Below, piece by piece: positions 1 to 9,631 of a DNA stretch of 64,000 nt. The stretch comes from Halorubrum xinjiangense (GTDB taxonomy: Archaea > Halobacteriota > Halobacteria > Halobacteriales > Haloferacaceae). The notes beneath the pieces are model-generated. The model was given only the letters and a program-made list of their open reading frames with translations. It made no database searches and was not told where the DNA came from. The DNA is taken from contig NZ_FNBO01000012.1 in the NCBI RefSeq assembly GCF_900102375.1, forward strand, positions 1 to 64,000, in the 5' to 3' direction. Within the stretch, counting starts at the first letter, position 1; each line of letters starts with the position of its first letter. Made by a program: the position numbers and the translations under genes.

Positions 1-356
1 GGATTCCGAACGACCTTTGGAGGCGGTCTGTCCGCCCACAGTAACGAGGCAGTATCCGAAACGCCGACGTGGTGAACACGAATCCTCGAAGGGTTCGTCT
101 CGTGCCTGTCGGCCTGAGTAAGCCCAAAGGTAACTCCAAATCCGCTAACGCACCAGCGACCTTCTGCTGGCAAAAACAACAGGAGAGGGTCAACGGCGCC
201 GAGGATAGGAGTAACGGCCATTTGGCATGGCCAGACAGCCACCGACCACGACGACTGGGTTAAACGAGCTCCCGTAAAGTGGCGGCGTCCATGGTTGCGA
301 ACCTGAAACTCCCACCGCTCGGGATTCCTCCGCCTTCAGGCGGAGGAGGATGTCAA
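1..356 (+). mobile_element. Right-end remnant of an IS200/IS605 (TnpB-type) element
   Basis: No open coding region of convincing quality is present. The stretch ends in a perfect 8-bp hairpin, CCTCCGCC-TTCA-GGCGGAGG (327-346), followed by AGGATGTCAA. From memory, this hairpin plus GGATGTCA end is the form found at the right end of haloarchaeal IS200/IS605 elements carrying tnpB, where the same region encodes the omega RNA scaffold. Any tnpB would lie to the left, outside the window. The last bases (353-356) overlap the stop codon of the neighbouring FAD oxidoreductase. It could also be a decayed solitary end. Orientation and left boundary are inferred. Confidence 0.5.
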
Positions 357-1675
357 AAATACTCAGTCGCCGCCGCGGCCGCCGTCCGCCCGCTCTTCAG
401 CGCCCCCTGGATGGACGACCACTCCGTGTAGTCACCGGCGAGGACGACCGGCCCCTCCGGATCGTCCACGTCCGGGAGATTGGCGTGGACCCCCGGCGGC
501 TGCGCGAACTGCGCGAACCGGATCCGGTGGACGTCGAGAGTCTCCAGTCCCTCGAAGTCACGCTCGGGGTACCACGCCTCCAGCGCGTCGCGGACGTCGT
601 CGCGGAGGTCCGCGTCGTCGCGTTCGAGCGCCTCCTCGCCGAGGAACGTCGCGGCGAGCAGCGCCCGGTCGTCGGGCGCGTACTCGGGCGCGACCTCCGA
701 CATCGGGACCACGGCGTTGGGGGACTCGATCGCGGCGTTTAGCAGGATCCGCTTGCCGGTCTCGAGCGACTCGCCCGCCGGGAGCGCGTACCAGCCGGTG
801 ACGTTCGGGACGCCCTCGGTCGGGACCGACTCGACGCCGGTGAGCCGCCGGGCCTCCGGCGGCGAGGTCGCGACGACGACCGCGTCCGTCTCGCGGGTCG
901 AGCCGTCCGCGTGTTCGACGGTGGCGCCGTCGGCGTCGCCGCTGCCGGTCCGGAACGGGATCCGGCCCCCTCCCGCGACGCGGACCGAATCGACGTCCTC
1001 GCCGGTCCGGATCTCGACGCCCGCCTCGCGGGCGCGGTCGGCGAGCGCGGCGGGCAGCGCGGCCATCCCCGCGGCGGGGACGCCGATCGACCCGCGGCCC
1101 ATCGCGCGGAACGTGTATTCGAAGACGTGCTTCGAGGTCGAGAGGGTGCGGTCGAGGGTGATCCCGCCGTAGAACGGCTCCACGAAGTTCGTCACGTAGT
1201 CGTCGGCGAACCCCCAGTCGCGGAGGTACTCGCCGATCGAGGCGTCCGAGCCGGCGAAGAAGTCGTCCTCCTCGCGGTTCGCGAGGTCGTACCGGAGCGC
1301 GAGCGTCCGGAGCTTGTCCGAGAAGGAGACCTCATCGTTCAAAAGCGAGGGGAGCGCGGAGCGCGGGTCGCGGAGGGGGTCCCCGAGGGTCGAGCGCGAG
1401 CCCGGCCGGCAGATGGTCGCGCCCGGGGCGAACGTCCGCATGTCGAGGTCGTCGAGTCCGTCGGCGCCCAGCTCGCGTTCGACCGCGGGGTAACTGGAGA
1501 AGAGGACCTGAAAGCCGCGGTCGAGGGTGAAGCCGTCGACCGTCTCCGTCCGCACGCGCCCGCCGACCTCGGGCCGTCGCTCGTACAGCGTCACGTCCGC
1601 GCCCGCCTCGGCGAGCCGCGTCGCCGCGACGAGCCCCGCGAGCCCGCCGCCGACGACCGTGGCGTCTCCGTTCAT
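353..1675 (-). CDS. NAD(P)/FAD-dependent oxidoreductase (phytoene desaturase/amine oxidase family)
   Basis: A 440-residue flavoprotein. The N-terminus VVGGGLAGLVAATRLAEAG is the Rossmann dinucleotide-binding motif for FAD, followed by the usual ERRPEVGGRV segment. The C-terminus GPVVLAGDYTEWSSIQGA is the second FAD-contact motif of amine oxidase/phytoene desaturase-like proteins, which also fits the length. The substrate cannot be told from sequence; haloarchaeal relatives are often annotated as phytoene dehydrogenase-like or protoporphyrinogen oxidase-like. I chose the ATG at 1673-1675 because the FAD motif begins six residues later. An in-frame extension upstream to 1774 is proline- and arginine-rich and not family-like. 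The stop codon coincides with the end of the IS remnant, so the extreme C-terminus may have been altered by that insertion. Confidence 0.85.
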   Translation of the reverse strand: MNGDATVVGGGLAGLVAATRLAEAGADVTLYERRPEVGGRVRTETVDGFTLDRGFQVLFSSYPAVERELGADGLDDLDMRTFAPGATICRPGSRSTLGDPLRDPRSALPSLLNDEVSFSDKLRTLALRYDLANREEDDFFAGSDASIGEYLRDWGFADDYVTNFVEPFYGGITLDRTLSTSKHVFEYTFRAMGRGSIGVPAAGMAALPAALADRAREAGVEIRTGEDVDSVRVAGGGRIPFRTGSGDADGATVEHADGSTRETDAVVVATSPPEARRLTGVESVPTEGVPNVTGWYALPAGESLETGKRILLNAAIESPNAVVPMSEVAPEYAPDDRALLAATFLGEEALERDDADLRDDVRDALEAWYPERDFEGLETLDVHRIRFAQFAQPPGVHANLPDVDDPEGPVVLAGDYTEWSSIQGALKSGRTAAAAATEYF

Positions 1676-2063
1676 ACGTGACGTATCGGGTCGCGGGTTT
1701 ATAAGCGGCGGCGGGATTCGCTCGCGGGTAACCGAGGGAACTGAACGCGTGGGACAGAGACTGACGTGAGGCACGCATAAATCCGCTACGACGATACGAA
1801 ACGCCTGGACGGCTCCTCCGGAATCTCGGAGGACGCGTTCGATCTGCCCCTTCTACTCAACAGATTTAATCTGTCAAAAATTCTGTGTGAGAATCATCAC
1901 TGGTTCGCAACTCAGTTATTGACGATTTTAACTGAGATTCATCCGTCAACAATGAGTGTCTCACTCTACCTCCTGTAAACCTACGCTTAGGCTGTATAAT
2001 CTAGTTATGGGTCATTACGGCGATACTCTCAAATCGATCCAGAATAGTGAGATATATAACAAG
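1676..2063 (+). promoter_or_regulatory. Intergenic region with palindromes upstream of the Bat-type gene
   Basis: This is an AT-rich gap between two divergent genes with no gene visible. It holds a hairpin TCCTCCG-N6-CGGAGGA (1814-1833), a perfect palindrome ACAGATT-T-AATCTGT (1860-1874), and an inverted repeat CTCAGTT-N12-AACTGAG (1911-1936). A TATA-like run TATAAT is at 1994-1999. The palindromes are plausible operator sites for the large sensor-regulator downstream. This is inference from symmetry and position only. Confidence 0.45.
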
Positions 2064-5000
2064 ATGAGTCCGGAACCCACGTCTCCCGACCACGGAGCCG
2101 ACGCGTTCCTCGCGCGCTTGGCGATAGAGGGTCCAGCACCGGTCCTTGCCGCGGAAGCCGCCACCGGAACCGTCGTGGCGGTAAACGAGGCTGCGACCGA
2201 GCTGTTCGGTCGCAACCGGTCTTCGCTTATCGGGATGCACCAGACCGAACTTCACCCTCCAGAGAGCGAGACGCGCCATCGAGAAGGGTTTCAGGCGGTC
2301 CAGGACGGGCGGGAAGAACACGTCCGTGCCGACGCGGAGGAGCCGGTAACGATTCTGCGTGCAGACGGGTCGACGGTGCCCGTCGACGTGCGGTCAACGA
2401 CGTTCACACACGCGGGCACCGAGTACGTCCTCGGAATCTTCCAAGACGCCAGCGAACGCACGGCGAACTTGGCTCGGCTCGAACAGCAGGCGGCCGCGAT
2501 GGACCTGACGACCTCCGGTATCGCGTTATTAGACGGTGACGGTGAGTACACGTACCTCAACGACGCCCACGTCACGATGTTCGGGTACGACGACGCCGAG
2601 GAGCTGCTCGGCGGGACTTGGCGGCAGATATACGCGGACGACGTCATCGAACGGATCGAGGCCGAAGTTCTCCCGGTCGTCGAGGAGACCGGGTCGTGGG
2701 ACGGAGAGTTAGTCGGCGTCAAACGGGACGGCACGCCGATTACACAGCGCGTGTCGCTCGCACAGCTTCCCGACGGGGGAATCACCTGCGTGAACCTCGA
2801 TCTCACCGAACAAGAACGCCGACTCCGTCGGCTTGAGGAGACACGCTCGCTCGCCGAAGAGCTGATGACTGCTGACGATTACGAGGACGTGATCGATACT
2901 GCGATCGAGGGCGTGACGGAGATTATTGATCGGCCGTTCTCCGGGTATTGGGCACACGAACCTGCTGGGACGGATACGGCGAACCCGACAGGAACCGCGG
3001 AGACCGCGGCCGACGTGCTCGTTCCGGTGTCTGTCTCCAGTAGCGGAGCGTCGATTGTCGAGGCGGTACCGCGGTTCCGCCCCGGTGAATCGCTTGCGTG
3101 GGAGACGTTCGACGCTGGGACACCGGCATACTATCCGAATGTGGCCGCCGAGGTGGGCGTTCACAACCGGGAGACACCAATCGGTACCGAATTTATCGTC
3201 CCTATCGACGACGATGGCGTGTTTCTCGTCGGATCGCCGGAAACGGACGATCTCGCCGAGGACGAACGTGAGATCATTTTGATCGTCACACAGTACCTCC
3301 AGACGGCAATCGAACTCGTCGCGCAGCGACGTCAACTACGTACTGCGCGCGACCGCATAGCGTCTGAACGCAATCAGCTCGAACGCGTCATGAATACAGT
3401 CCCGCAGCTGATATTCGCGAAGAACACCGACGGCGAATTCCTGCTCGCGAACGAAGCGGTCGCCGACGCGTACGGTACTACCGTCTCGGACCTGATCGGT
3501 TCGACTGATGCCGACTACACGGCCGAGCCCGACGAGGTGGACGCATTCACCGACGACGATAGACGGGTGATCGAGACCGGCGAGCCGCTCCATCGCACCG
3601 AGGAGACGCTGACCGACGCCGCGGGCAACGAGCGGGTCTTAGAAACGTGGAAAATACCATTCAAGCCGGCCGACAGCGATGAGGACGCGGTACTCGGCGT
3701 CGCCAACGACATCACCGATCTCACCGATGCGCGTGACGAGCTCGACCGGCAGCGCCGGTTGACGAACCTCTACGCCGTGAGCAACCGTGTATTCAAATCA
3801 ACGGATCCGGAAGACGCGTTTGACGCGTGCGTCGAGGCGGTCGCCGACGTGGTGACGGCCGATGAGATCGCGATATACGACCGCAATACGTCAGAGGGGG
3901 AGCTGGTTCGGCTCGCGACCGCGGGAGACAACTCCGAATCACGTAGCCGACGGCGAATTCTTCCGGGCGAGACGGACCTCTGGCGCGCGTTTACCGAGTC
4001 CGACACGTGCTGGCTCCCGGCCGACGCCGTTATCGACGCGGGCGGCGCGGCCGAGAAGCAGGCACTCGTCACACAGCTCGGTGATACGAGTCTGTTGAGC
4101 GTCGTCGTCGACGAACGGGACGAGACGTTGGAATCGTTTATTCGGGCGGTGAGCCAGCAAGTCTCGGCAGCACTCACACAACTCCGTCAGGAAACATCGA
4201 TAGCGGGGCTCTCGAATGATGTCACCAGAACCCAGCGGCAAGCTGACCGCTACCAGAACCTGTGGGAGGGGGTGGTCGACGCCATTGAAGCGATTGTGAC
4301 TGCGGAGACGTCGGCGGCAGTGCGTGAAGCAGTTGTCGACTTCGGCGATCGTGTGGCGGAGTACGCGTTTGTCGGGACGTATGATCCGGTCGCAGAGCGG
4401 ATCGATCCTGTCGACGTGTCCGAGGCGGGTGGACCGGCAAAGCTGTACAAAAACGACGAGCAGGTGTTCCCCGCGATTATCGCCGCATCACAAAACGAAC
4501 AACAGCATGTCGTCGACGGACAAGAGACTGAGGGAACTGACGGTGAGTGGCTCAACCGACTGCTCCATTTCGGCTACCGAGAATCGTTCGCGGTTCCGGT
4601 GAGCCATTACGAGACCGTCCATGCCGTCGCCGAGTTTATCAGTACAGATGCCGAGCGCTTCACCGAACCAGAACGCCAAGCGGTTGGTGCGGTTGCGGAC
4701 GCCGCCGGAATGCGCCTGTCAACGCTTGAGTCTGCGAACGCGTCGAACGCACCGATCGCCTTCGACCTCGAGTGTCGGGGCCCATCGCCGCTCTTTCCGG
4801 GCCTCTCGACGTCCGGTACGATTGTCGTCGAACACGTTGCGTTAACGGGTAGGGAGAACTTTCACTTAACGGGTCGCGTCGACGGCTACACCGAGACCGC
4901 GTTTCGTGATTACGTCGCGGCGACGCCGGGCCTCGAACTCGACAGTATTGACTCGATCGATAGCAGCGTCCACGAGATTGCCGTGCGGATGAGAGATACA

Positions 5001-5408
5001 CCGGACCGGTCGCTGGCCTCGGTTCGCGACGTACTCATGCGGACAGACACACAACTGAGCTGTGTCCGTTCCCGCCCGAACGCTGACGTTTTGGAGTTCT
5101 GGACCAGGGACCCGGGGGTGATCGGTCGGGTCCGCGAGGAGTTGTCTACCGTCTCCGATTCGTGTCAGCTCGTCTCGAAGCGCCATCTGTCCGGGTCATC
5201 CGGTAGACGCGACGAGTCGGCCGGGAGTACAGAGTTGACGAGAAGACAGCGGGAGATCGCCGAGACAGCGCTCCAAGAAGGATACTATGATGATCCGCGT
5301 GGTATCAACGGTGCCGATCTCGCCGACCGGTTCGACGTGTCCTCGTCGACGCTCCACCAGCATCTGCGCGCCGCGGAGTCGAAGATCATCCGCGGATTCT
5401 TCGAGTGA
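2064..5408 (+). CDS. Multi-PAS/GAF sensor regulator with bacterio-opsin-activator (Bat) HTH
   Basis: A soluble one-component signal protein of about 1114 residues. Reading from the chosen start: PAS (about 15-125), PAS (135-255), GAF-like (265-430), PAS (440-560), GAF-like (570-720), GAF-like (735-900), a Bat-type beta-rich output domain (910-1045) and a C-terminal HTH_10 (1055-1110; TRRQREIAETALQEGYY then DLADRFDVSSSTLHQHL). Members of this family activate transcription in haloarchaea in response to redox, light or small ligands; no ligand can be assigned here. The start is uncertain: ATG 2064 begins directly before the first PAS domain, but in-frame ATGs at 2007 and 1956 would lengthen it. 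It has no kinase or receiver domain. The palindromes upstream may be its own control sites. It faces a histidine kinase locus across a small gene, so the three may form one sensory island. Confidence 0.85.
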   Translation: MSPEPTSPDHGADAFLARLAIEGPAPVLAAEAATGTVVAVNEAATELFGRNRSSLIGMHQTELHPPESETRHREGFQAVQDGREEHVRADAEEPVTILRADGSTVPVDVRSTTFTHAGTEYVLGIFQDASERTANLARLEQQAAAMDLTTSGIALLDGDGEYTYLNDAHVTMFGYDDAEELLGGTWRQIYADDVIERIEAEVLPVVEETGSWDGELVGVKRDGTPITQRVSLAQLPDGGITCVNLDLTEQERRLRRLEETRSLAEELMTADDYEDVIDTAIEGVTEIIDRPFSGYWAHEPAGTDTANPTGTAETAADVLVPVSVSSSGASIVEAVPRFRPGESLAWETFDAGTPAYYPNVAAEVGVHNRETPIGTEFIVPIDDDGVFLVGSPETDDLAEDEREIILIVTQYLQTAIELVAQRRQLRTARDRIASERNQLERVMNTVPQLIFAKNTDGEFLLANEAVADAYGTTVSDLIGSTDADYTAEPDEVDAFTDDDRRVIETGEPLHRTEETLTDAAGNERVLETWKIPFKPADSDEDAVLGVANDITDLTDARDELDRQRRLTNLYAVSNRVFKSTDPEDAFDACVEAVADVVTADEIAIYDRNTSEGELVRLATAGDNSESRSRRRILPGETDLWRAFTESDTCWLPADAVIDAGGAAEKQALVTQLGDTSLLSVVVDERDETLESFIRAVSQQVSAALTQLRQETSIAGLSNDVTRTQRQADRYQNLWEGVVDAIEAIVTAETSAAVREAVVDFGDRVAEYAFVGTYDPVAERIDPVDVSEAGGPAKLYKNDEQVFPAIIAASQNEQQHVVDGQETEGTDGEWLNRLLHFGYRESFAVPVSHYETVHAVAEFISTDAERFTEPERQAVGAVADAAGMRLSTLESANASNAPIAFDLECRGPSPLFPGLSTSGTIVVEHVALTGRENFHLTGRVDGYTETAFRDYVAATPGLELDSIDSIDSSVHEIAVRMRDTPDRSLASVRDVLMRTDTQLSCVRSRPNADVLEFWTRDPGVIGRVREELSTVSDSCQLVSKRHLSGSSGRRDESAGSTELTRRQREIAETALQEGYYDDPRGINGADLADRFDVSSSTLHQHLRAAESKIIRGFFE

Positions 5409-5560
5409 CGAACGATTGTAAACGATTGCTGAGGCACGGATATATTCGGTATCTATTCTGTCTGCCACATATCTTCGGGCGTAGAAATAGTATTGACACT
5501 GAAAGAATAGAAGGTATGATTTTGGGACGGAATGACGCGCCGCAAATCCCGGTGAAGGGC

Positions 5561-5592
5561 CTTTTATACCCGATACCGACCGAAAGAGGTGA
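5561..5592 (+). promoter_or_regulatory. TATA box and Shine-Dalgarno of the 5599 gene
   Basis: CTTTTATAC (5561-5569) looks like an archaeal TATA box and would place transcription start near 5590. A purine-rich AGAGGTGAG at 5585-5593 sits about 6 nt before the ATG at 5599 and matches the 16S anti-SD. The preceding 150 bases after the Bat-type gene show no other gene. Confidence 0.5.
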
Positions 5593-5598
5593 GACAGA

Positions 5599-6504
5599 AT
5601 GAGTGCCCGGCCGTCCGAGTTGACTATGATGGTGTACGAGTATCTGAACTGGCCCACTGAAGCCGCCGCGACTGCGACGAGTGAAGACCGTTCGTCATGG
5701 GTCGACTCTTCTGTCTACGTCGACGACTACGGGAACAAGCTGGTCGACCGGCTTCTTGCAGCCGAAAGCCACCCCGGTGAGGCCTTCGAAGCCGTTTTAG
5801 ACCCGTCTCCAGAGACGATCGCACCGGCTTTCATCGCCGATGTTGCGGTCCAACACGACGATATCGTTGGATTTGCTGCGCCGAGCTCCCAACTATATGA
5901 TGACCTGTTTTACGCCATGTACGCGGCGATGACCGAGACGGGCGCAGTGTTGACTACCAAGTACCCGCGCCATGAAGTTCGCTCGCGGCTCTCAACGATG
6001 GACCCGTTCGTCATCGATTCCACCCCCGGTGCCGAGACAGACGGCGGTGTTGACGTCGCGACTACCGACTCCGGACCGGTCCGGTGCGGCGACCTCACCT
6101 CACTCGGTGTCGCCGCCGAGCGCGCGACGACGCGGCTCGCGACGGGTGACCGAACGGGAACGTTCGCGATCGCGACGCTGACGCAACTGCTGGCGCATCA
6201 CGACTCGGCTGCGCTTGACAGGTTCCTTCACGAACTGGTCGGCCAGTGGCGAAATCAGGGCGTCGGCGGACTCGTCCACCTGCCACCAGCGAGCGACACC
6301 GACGGCACCGACTGGTTCGGGTCGGCGCACTTCGATTACGTCTTAGAGATGCGAACCGCCGACAGCCAGATAGAGGCGCGAGTGGGTGGGAAGCGAGACG
6401 TTGCGCCTACATGGCAAGTGGTTGGCTCGTCGCCGTACTCGGATAGTGAAGTGTCGGTCCAAGCGGACAATCGACGAAGACGGCCGCGGTTCACCCCGGA
6501 GTAA
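5599..6504 (+). CDS. Haloarchaeal protein with degenerate RecA/KaiC-like fold (DUF7504-like)
   Basis: 301 residues. The central and C-terminal parts (GDLTSLGVAAE, then FAIATLTQLLAHHDSAALDRFLHEL and VGGLVHLPP) resemble the layout of haloarchaeal RecA-like proteins often found beside Bat-type regulators and histidine kinases (DUF7504-like). No Walker A (GxxxxGKT) is visible, so it probably does not hydrolyse ATP. The last 40 residues are basic (DNRRRRPRF). The start ATG follows a good SD. It lies between the Bat-type regulator and a convergent kinase gene, which suggests a signalling role; that is inference. The family call comes from memory of similar proteins and is moderate. Confidence 0.6.
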   Translation: MSARPSELTMMVYEYLNWPTEAAATATSEDRSSWVDSSVYVDDYGNKLVDRLLAAESHPGEAFEAVLDPSPETIAPAFIADVAVQHDDIVGFAAPSSQLYDDLFYAMYAAMTETGAVLTTKYPRHEVRSRLSTMDPFVIDSTPGAETDGGVDVATTDSGPVRCGDLTSLGVAAERATTRLATGDRTGTFAIATLTQLLAHHDSAALDRFLHELVGQWRNQGVGGLVHLPPASDTDGTDWFGSAHFDYVLEMRTADSQIEARVGGKRDVAPTWQVVGSSPYSDSEVSVQADNRRRRPRFTPE

Positions 6505-6571
6505 ATACGGTGAGACTGCGCTTTGTTTTGCCGACCCTTCCACACTCCTCGCAGTTTGTACGGTGCGCCCC

Positions 6572-9500
6572 CTAGGACATCTGCTCAGGTGCGACTAAAG
6601 CCGGATTGCGGTTTACTGACGACGTCGGAACGCGAAGCACGACTTCGGTACCTGTGTCGGTCACCTCTACGTCGATCTCCCCGCCGAGCACCGAGACTAA
6701 CATCCGAATTAGCCAGATCCCGAGCCCGGAACCGTGTTGTAACGGCGTCTCTTCGCCGGTGACGAGTACCCCCCGCTCGATATCTGGCATGCCAGGCCCG
6801 TCGTCGGCCACGACGATCTGGAGCCAGCCGTTGTCTGCCTGTTTCACCGACACGTTGACGTATGGGTCTGCTCGGTCTCCTGCGGCCACCGCGTTCTTTA
6901 TGGCCTCGGTAAGCGGGTGTGTAAGCCACCGTGAGACAGTCCCGTCGGCCGCGTCGATAGAGACAGCGATCGTTGCGTCCGGATTGTTCTCCTGTGCCGC
7001 TGTTGCGGCCGTTTCAGTGACCTCAGCGATGTTAACGGTCGACTCGTCGTGTGGTATCTCCCGTATCGCGCGATCGATCACCTGCATTTTGTTCGTAAGC
7101 CGTTCCCACCCGTCGAATATACGCGTCAGTCGGCGGAGATGATCCTGACGACAGTCGGCGTCCGGTTCCTCGGCGAGTATCGCTGTCCATCCCACGAGTT
7201 TATTTAAATCGTTTCGGACGTTGTGTCGGACGACCCGCTGGAACACCTGTAAATGCTGTCGCTGTCGCGTCTTCACGGTGATATCTTTCCCTTCAACCGC
7301 GATCAGCGTGATTTCACCAGCGGCGTTACGAATCGGCTTGAACGACACGTCGATGCGTGCGAGACCGTCTGAGCCCTGTAGTTCTCCTTCGGTCTGGACG
7401 AGTTCACCGTCACCCGCGTGGTTGACCGCCTCACAAACCGTGAGCCCGTGGCTCGGGTCAAGGTTCAGCCACGGGAATTTGTCGATCGGTTCACCAACTA
7501 TTGTCGACCGATCAACGCCGATGCGTGTAACCAGCGTATCGTTCACGTCGGTCACGATTTTGTTGGGGCGGACTAACGCAGTAAACTGGTGCGGGCTGTT
7601 AAACACTGCCTCCAGTCGCCGAGTGTACTTCTCGCGTTCAGAGATATCGATGAACAGCACATCGGTACCTACGACTTCGTCGTCGACGGTGCGCGGGATC
7701 GCCCGTAACAGACACGGGACCGTGTCGCCGTCCGTCGTCACGAGCGTGCGTTCCGCAACGGTGAGATCGCCGCTAAGCGCGCGTTCGTAGCCGTCTGTCT
7801 GGAGCGAATCGGCCGAGCTATCGTCGTAAAACTCGCTGAGCGGCTGTCCAACCACCATCTCGCGCTCGTACCCCAGCGCATCGGAAAACGACCGGTCACA
7901 GGCCTCAATGACCGCTTCGCCGCCAACGGCCCGAGTTTGAACGAACAGCAGCGGGCCCTGATCAAACAGTTTCGACGCCCATTTCACACGCTCGGAGCGC
8001 TTCGTCGCGTCTCGCCCCATCGCCAGCACACTGGCGGAGCCATTACCGGCATCGCTCGCAACGGTGTGTAGATCTATCCACGTGACTTCGCTGTCATCCG
8101 TCCCGATTCGTATCGTCTCAGCAGCCGGGTCGCCGGTCTCGATCGGGCGCCGTAAGGCGTCAGCGGCACGCTCGCGGTCCTCCGGGTACACTATTGCTTG
8201 CCACTCGTCTATCGTCGTCGGGCTCGCTCCGACCGCCTCTCGTAAAGTGGCGTCTAACGTGACTGTGTTGGTACTGAAGTCCCACTCACCGATGCCCGTC
8301 TCCGTCCCGCTAAGGACGAGTTCCAGCCGCTCAGTCTGATCTCTGAGCTCTCTGATCCGCCGCCGTTGCCCGGTGATATCGTGTTGAACCCCGATGTAGT
8401 TTGTCACGATTCCGTTCGCGTCTCGAACCGGCGTCACGGAGAGCTTCGCCCAGTACGGTTCACCCTCCGCGGTGTAGTTTCTCAGCTTAGTCGTTATCGG
8501 CTGCTCGGTTTCGATCGCCGTACGGATGCGTTTTGTCGTCTCCGAATCTGATCCGGGGCCTTGGAGGAATCTCGGGTTTCGGCCGAGAGCCGCTGACCGC
8601 TCGTATCCGGTCAGCTGTACAAACTCCTCGTTGACGTACACCAACGGGTTCCCCGGTTGGGTCGGGTCCGTAATCTGGATGCTGGTCCCTGCTTCGTCCA
8701 GCGCCCGCTCTTTTAATGAGAGCTCGCGTTCCCGCGCTTCACGGTCGGTCACGTCACGCACCGTACAGACCATTCGGGATGGAGTGACCATCGTCAGCGA
8801 AAGCTCTGCCGGGAACGTCGTTCCGTCTGGCCGACTTCCCGTTACTTGCCCCTGCCAGTGACCACCGCGTTCGAGCGCGTCGAAAGCTTCCTTCTCGATC
8901 CGTGCCGCTTCATTCGCAGCGTATAGCTCTCGCCAGCTTCGACCGAGCAGCTCCTGTTTGCTGTCGAATCCGTACATGTCGACGTGCGTCCGGTCGATAT
9001 AGACGTACGCCTCGTCGTCAAGGATGGCGACGCCATCGGCGGCGTCCTCAATCGCCTGTTGAAACGCACCGAGGCGGATCTCCGAGGCGATCTCGCCCGT
9101 CGGGTCACGGGTCTGGGAGCTGATACGGTCAAGTGCCGCGGCGAGTAACCCTGCTGCTCGCTCGAGAACGTCGCGGACACCGGACTCGTCCAACGCGGTC
9201 GCGAGATCGTGGTGATTCCACCCAACCGACAGCACACGCTCGGAATCGACCGGAACGAAAAGTTCCTGACGCGGAAGCCAGCGGTTATCGTTCGGTGAGA
9301 TTGGTCCGGCCACCCCGTCAGTTCGAACCGGCACATCAGCCGTGAAACATCGCTTGATCAGAGCTGCGTCCGGTGACGGGATTCGAGCCGACCGGCCCGT
9401 ATCGCGTTCGGAACTGAACAATGGTGGGGACAGCTGTTCGGGCGATCGGGCGTTCTCAAGGTTGCCACCATGCTTGTTGCGGCATCGCCACACGGTAATC

Positions 9501-9631
9501 GCTGTGTCCCCCAGTGTGGTACGGACCGCAGTCAGTGTCCGATCAATAGCGCCGCCTACTGTCTCTTCCCGGTTGAGGTCGACGCCGAGGTTGAACAGCG
9601 TGTCACCGATCACCTCGTCACGACTGGTCAT
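6572..9631 (-). CDS. Multi-PAS sensor histidine kinase with a cysteine-less LOV-like domain
   Basis: A soluble sensor kinase of 1019 residues. GAF-like domain 1-170; PAS 190-300; LOV-like PAS 306-420; PAS 430-545; PAS 550-665; PAS 670-785; H-box 797-815 with phospho-acceptor His803 (RHNVRNDLN); HATPase_c 865-1003 with N-box EAIKNAV (909-914), G1 DDGPGMP (943-949) and G2 GSGLGIWL (967-974). The LOV-like domain reads GRNPRFLQG at 350-358, where photoactive LOV domains have GRNCRFLQG: the adduct-forming cysteine is proline (353). The Gln of FLQ, the Asn of RNY (386) and the Gln of GVQ (415) that contact flavin are kept, but the second Asn is Ala (YWAKL, 395). There is no receiver domain and no membrane segment. 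Its start overlaps the end of the preceding HalOD1-like gene by 14 nt, so the two are probably co-translated. Confidence 0.9.
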   Translation of the reverse strand: MTSRDEVIGDTLFNLGVDLNREETVGGAIDRTLTAVRTTLGDTAITVWRCRNKHGGNLENARSPEQLSPPLFSSERDTGRSARIPSPDAALIKRCFTADVPVRTDGVAGPISPNDNRWLPRQELFVPVDSERVLSVGWNHHDLATALDESGVRDVLERAAGLLAAALDRISSQTRDPTGEIASEIRLGAFQQAIEDAADGVAILDDEAYVYIDRTHVDMYGFDSKQELLGRSWRELYAANEAARIEKEAFDALERGGHWQGQVTGSRPDGTTFPAELSLTMVTPSRMVCTVRDVTDREARERELSLKERALDEAGTSIQITDPTQPGNPLVYVNEEFVQLTGYERSAALGRNPRFLQGPGSDSETTKRIRTAIETEQPITTKLRNYTAEGEPYWAKLSVTPVRDANGIVTNYIGVQHDITGQRRRIRELRDQTERLELVLSGTETGIGEWDFSTNTVTLDATLREAVGASPTTIDEWQAIVYPEDRERAADALRRPIETGDPAAETIRIGTDDSEVTWIDLHTVASDAGNGSASVLAMGRDATKRSERVKWASKLFDQGPLLFVQTRAVGGEAVIEACDRSFSDALGYEREMVVGQPLSEFYDDSSADSLQTDGYERALSGDLTVAERTLVTTDGDTVPCLLRAIPRTVDDEVVGTDVLFIDISEREKYTRRLEAVFNSPHQFTALVRPNKIVTDVNDTLVTRIGVDRSTIVGEPIDKFPWLNLDPSHGLTVCEAVNHAGDGELVQTEGELQGSDGLARIDVSFKPIRNAAGEITLIAVEGKDITVKTRQRQHLQVFQRVVRHNVRNDLNKLVGWTAILAEEPDADCRQDHLRRLTRIFDGWERLTNKMQVIDRAIREIPHDESTVNIAEVTETAATAAQENNPDATIAVSIDAADGTVSRWLTHPLTEAIKNAVAAGDRADPYVNVSVKQADNGWLQIVVADDGPGMPDIERGVLVTGEETPLQHGSGLGIWLIRMLVSVLGGEIDVEVTDTGTEVVLRVPTSSVNRNPALVAPEQMS

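Noticed and set aside
69-263. Short frame in the IS remnant as a TnpB C-terminus
   Set aside because: The sequence lacks the RuvC and zinc-finger motifs of TnpB, and the three frames have stops where the TnpB end should be.
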